Source: Desulfofalx alkaliphila DSM 12257 (GTDB lineage: Bacteria > Bacillota > Desulfotomaculia > Desulfotomaculales > Desulfohalotomaculaceae). Taken from it: 64,000 nucleotides of DNA. The DNA lies in the NCBI RefSeq assembly GCF_000711975.1, contig NZ_JONT01000004.1:62001-126000 (forward strand), given 5' to 3'. Position numbers and translations under genes: made by a program. Positions 62,306 to 64,000 of this stretch are shown here, in pieces. Positions within the stretch are counted from its first letter, which is position 1, and each line of letters begins with the position of its first letter. The notes below the pieces were generated by a model, which saw only the letters and a program-made list of their open reading frames with translations, was not told the DNA's origin and searched no databases.

Positions 62306-63283
62306 ATGGTTAAAATAAATATGTGGCAGAACCAAGGAAAGAAAATAGAAAAAAAAGATAATGAATGGCGCCGCAAACAACTGGGGCCTATACGGCCATC
62401 GGGAGGTGACCGACAACAGGCAAAAAATGAGCTAGGAGCAACCAGTCAGGATAATGTAAATAAAATAATAGCAGAGTTAGATAGTTTAGTTGGCTTAAAA
62501 AGTGTTAAGAAACTGATTACTGAATTACAGGCTTTTATAGAAATTCAAAAACTGCGTCAAAAAGAAAAGCTTGCCTATGAACCAATGGTTCTACATATGA
62601 TTTTTAAAGGTAGTCCCGGCACCGGCAAAACTACCGTCGCCAGAATTATAGGTAAATTATTTAAGGAAATGGGTGTGCTAAGTAAAGGCCATATTATTGA
62701 AGTAGAGCGAGCGGATCTAGTTGGTGAATATATAGGACACACTGCCAAACGCACTAGGGATGAAATCAAAAAAGCATTGGGCGGAATAATGTTCATTGAT
62801 GAAGCCTATTCATTGGCCAGGGGTGGGGAAAAGGATTTTGGCAAAGAAGCAATAGATGCCATGGTGAAGGCCATGGAAGATAACAAAGACAACCTGGTGT
62901 TGATTTTAGCCGGGTATAAACATGAAATTGAAGCTTTTTTGGAAACTAATCCGGGACTGCGTTCAAGATTCCCCATTCATATAACTTTTCCTGACTACAG
63001 CACCCAAGAATTAATGGAAATAGCAGAAATGATGCTAAAAAAACGTCAGTATTGTTTAACTGATGAGGCCAGGGATCAATTGAGAACTTTAATAAAAATC
63101 AGAGCACAGCGCCATATTAACAGCGGCAATGCCAGAATGGTCAGAAATCTAATTGAGCGTGCCATGAGGTTGCAGGCAGTGCGATTAGTAAATGCTCAAC
63201 TGCCAAAGATTAGCAAAGAAGAACTGATGACCATTACCGCAGAAGATCTCATAAATGCCTATGATGACTTAACAGAGGACTAA
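62306..63283 (+). CDS. spoVK: stage V sporulation protein K (CbbX-type AAA+ ATPase)
   Basis: SpoVK is an AAA+ protein required for spore cortex/coat maturation. The 325-residue product has about 60 variable residues, then GSPGTGKTTVARIIGKLF, IMFIDEAYSLARGG and RSRFPIHITFPDYS; a C-terminal helical lid follows. ATG 62306 is preferred over GTG 62297, with AGAGG 8 bases upstream. It lies between hfq and ynbB as in B. subtilis, although the HflX gene normally between spoVK and ynbB is absent. Confidence 0.92.
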   Translation: MVKINMWQNQGKKIEKKDNEWRRKQLGPIRPSGGDRQQAKNELGATSQDNVNKIIAELDSLVGLKSVKKLITELQAFIEIQKLRQKEKLAYEPMVLHMIFKGSPGTGKTTVARIIGKLFKEMGVLSKGHIIEVERADLVGEYIGHTAKRTRDEIKKALGGIMFIDEAYSLARGGEKDFGKEAIDAMVKAMEDNKDNLVLILAGYKHEIEAFLETNPGLRSRFPIHITFPDYSTQELMEIAEMMLKKRQYCLTDEARDQLRTLIKIRAQRHINSGNARMVRNLIERAMRLQAVRLVNAQLPKISKEELMTITAEDLINAYDDLTED

Positions 63284-63303
63284 ATAAATCAGGAGGAATA
63301 CTA

Positions 63304-64000
63304 TTGTATAACAGTGAAATGTTAAAAAAAATAGTTTCGGAAGTGGAATATGAAATCGAACCCATTTACCGTCAAATTGAAAAAACATCTATGCACAATC
63401 ATGCACGGGTGTTAAAAGCGTTTCAGCTGGCAAGGGTTAGTGATTTTCACTTAAAGGGAGGCACCGGTTATGGTTATGGTGATGCAGGTCGTGATGTACT
63501 AGAAAAAATATATGCACATGTTTTTGGTGCTGAAGCGGCTTTGGTTAGGGGACAAATTGTTTCCGGTACCCATGCCATCGCTTTATGTTTGTTTGGGGTG
63601 CTACAACCCGGAGACCACTTGCTGGCAGTGCAAGGTGCGCCTTATGATACCCTTGAGCAGGTTATTGGTATTCGAGAAAGCACCCCCGGATCTTTAAGAA
63701 GCTATGGCATCACTTATAACCAGATAGAATTGCTACCTGACGGTAGTTTAGATTGGCAAGGTATAGGTAAAGCCTTGTCAAAAAAGACAAAAATGGTAAT
63801 GATACAACGTTCCCGTGGGTATGCATGGCGTCCTTCATTAAGTATTGCGGAAATAGAAAAATTAGTTCAGTTTATTAAAAGCATACAACCACAAACAGTG
63901 GTGTTTGTGGATAACTGTTACGGTGAATTAGTAGAAACCAAAGAACCCTGTCATGTGGGGGCTGACTTGATAGCCGGTTCATTAATAAAAAATCCTGGCG
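63304..64000 (+). CDS. ynbB: YnbB-type methionine gamma-lyase family (aluminium-resistance) protein, 3' end outside window
   Basis: A PLP-fold protein of Cys/Met-metabolism type. The first 232 residues are visible (normally about 410-420), starting MYNSEMLKKIVSEVEYEIEP and including VSDFHLKGGTGYGYGDAGRD, VRGQIVSGTHAIALCLFGVL and QRSRGYAWRPSLSI. The PLP lysine region (SLIKNPG) is at the window edge. TTG 63304 has AGGAGGA 6 bases upstream. The position after spoVK matches B. subtilis ynbB. Confidence 0.9.
   Translation, partial: MYNSEMLKKIVSEVEYEIEPIYRQIEKTSMHNHARVLKAFQLARVSDFHLKGGTGYGYGDAGRDVLEKIYAHVFGAEAALVRGQIVSGTHAIALCLFGVLQPGDHLLAVQGAPYDTLEQVIGIRESTPGSLRSYGITYNQIELLPDGSLDWQGIGKALSKKTKMVMIQRSRGYAWRPSLSIAEIEKLVQFIKSIQPQTVVFVDNCYGELVETKEPCHVGADLIAGSLIKNPG

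Overview
The window looks like chromosomal backbone of an anaerobic, endospore-forming low-G+C Gram-positive bacterium, most likely a Peptococcaceae/Desulfotomaculum-type Clostridium relative. The clues are sporulation genes (spoVS, ytrH/ytrI, an alpha/beta SASP, spoVK), RNase Y, CinA-RecA-RecX, Hfq, BadF/HgdC-type activators, glutamate 2,3-aminomutase, AT-rich intergenic DNA (about 40% G+C overall by eye), strong GGAGG-type ribosome binding sites and frequent TTG/GTG starts. No rRNA, tRNA, prophage, insertion sequence or CRISPR array was seen.

Layout. 1-15.3 kb is a backbone block: mnmH (cut by the window edge), a RodZ-like gene, rimO, pgsA, the RNase P RNA, an unusual two-gene FtsH-like unit, cinA, a DEAD-box helicase, recA (with LexA box), recX, a structured non-coding RNA, rny, ymdB and spoVS. 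15.4-25.9 kb holds a dipeptidase/PHP/aminotransferase run, an HD protein, cobU, a c-di-AMP riboswitch with glutamate 2,3-aminomutase, ytrH/ytrI, fxsA, guaB and acuA. 26-38.6 kb carries a winged-helix/coiled-coil protein, a two-component system, a three-gene BadF/DUF2229 operon on the minus strand, nudF, minC, an acyl-CoA synthetase, several small unknown genes and a SASP gene. 38.8-50.6 kb is one glycogen operon (glgB-glgC-glgD-glgA-glgP-amylase-malQ). 50.7-64 kb returns to backbone: miaB, a RicA/YlbF-type gene, mutS, a hydantoinase-like/deacetylase pair, mutL, an RsmJ-like methyltransferase, miaA, hfq, spoVK and ynbB (cut by the edge).

The two backbone blocks match the order I recall for Bacillus subtilis (ymfM-pgsA-cinA-recA-rny-ymdB-spoVS ... 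miaB-ymcA-mutS-mutL ... miaA-hfq ... spoVK-ynbB), so about 35 kb lies between spoVS and miaB here.

The most interesting points are: a c-di-AMP riboswitch with a readable terminator/antiterminator switch in front of an enzyme whose two substrate-selecting residues indicate glutamate 2,3-aminomutase (beta-glutamate osmolyte synthesis); a compact FtsH-like protease with no external domain, coupled to a separate membrane-anchored gene; a glgA whose only plausible start is AUA; a dispersed set of SigH-like promoters; a structured ncRNA upstream of rny; a Rex-like palindrome upstream of cobU; the uncharacterised BadF/DUF2229 operon; and a hydantoinase-like/deacetylase pair lodged between mutS and mutL. 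Functional calls rest on motif recognition by eye, since no database search was possible.
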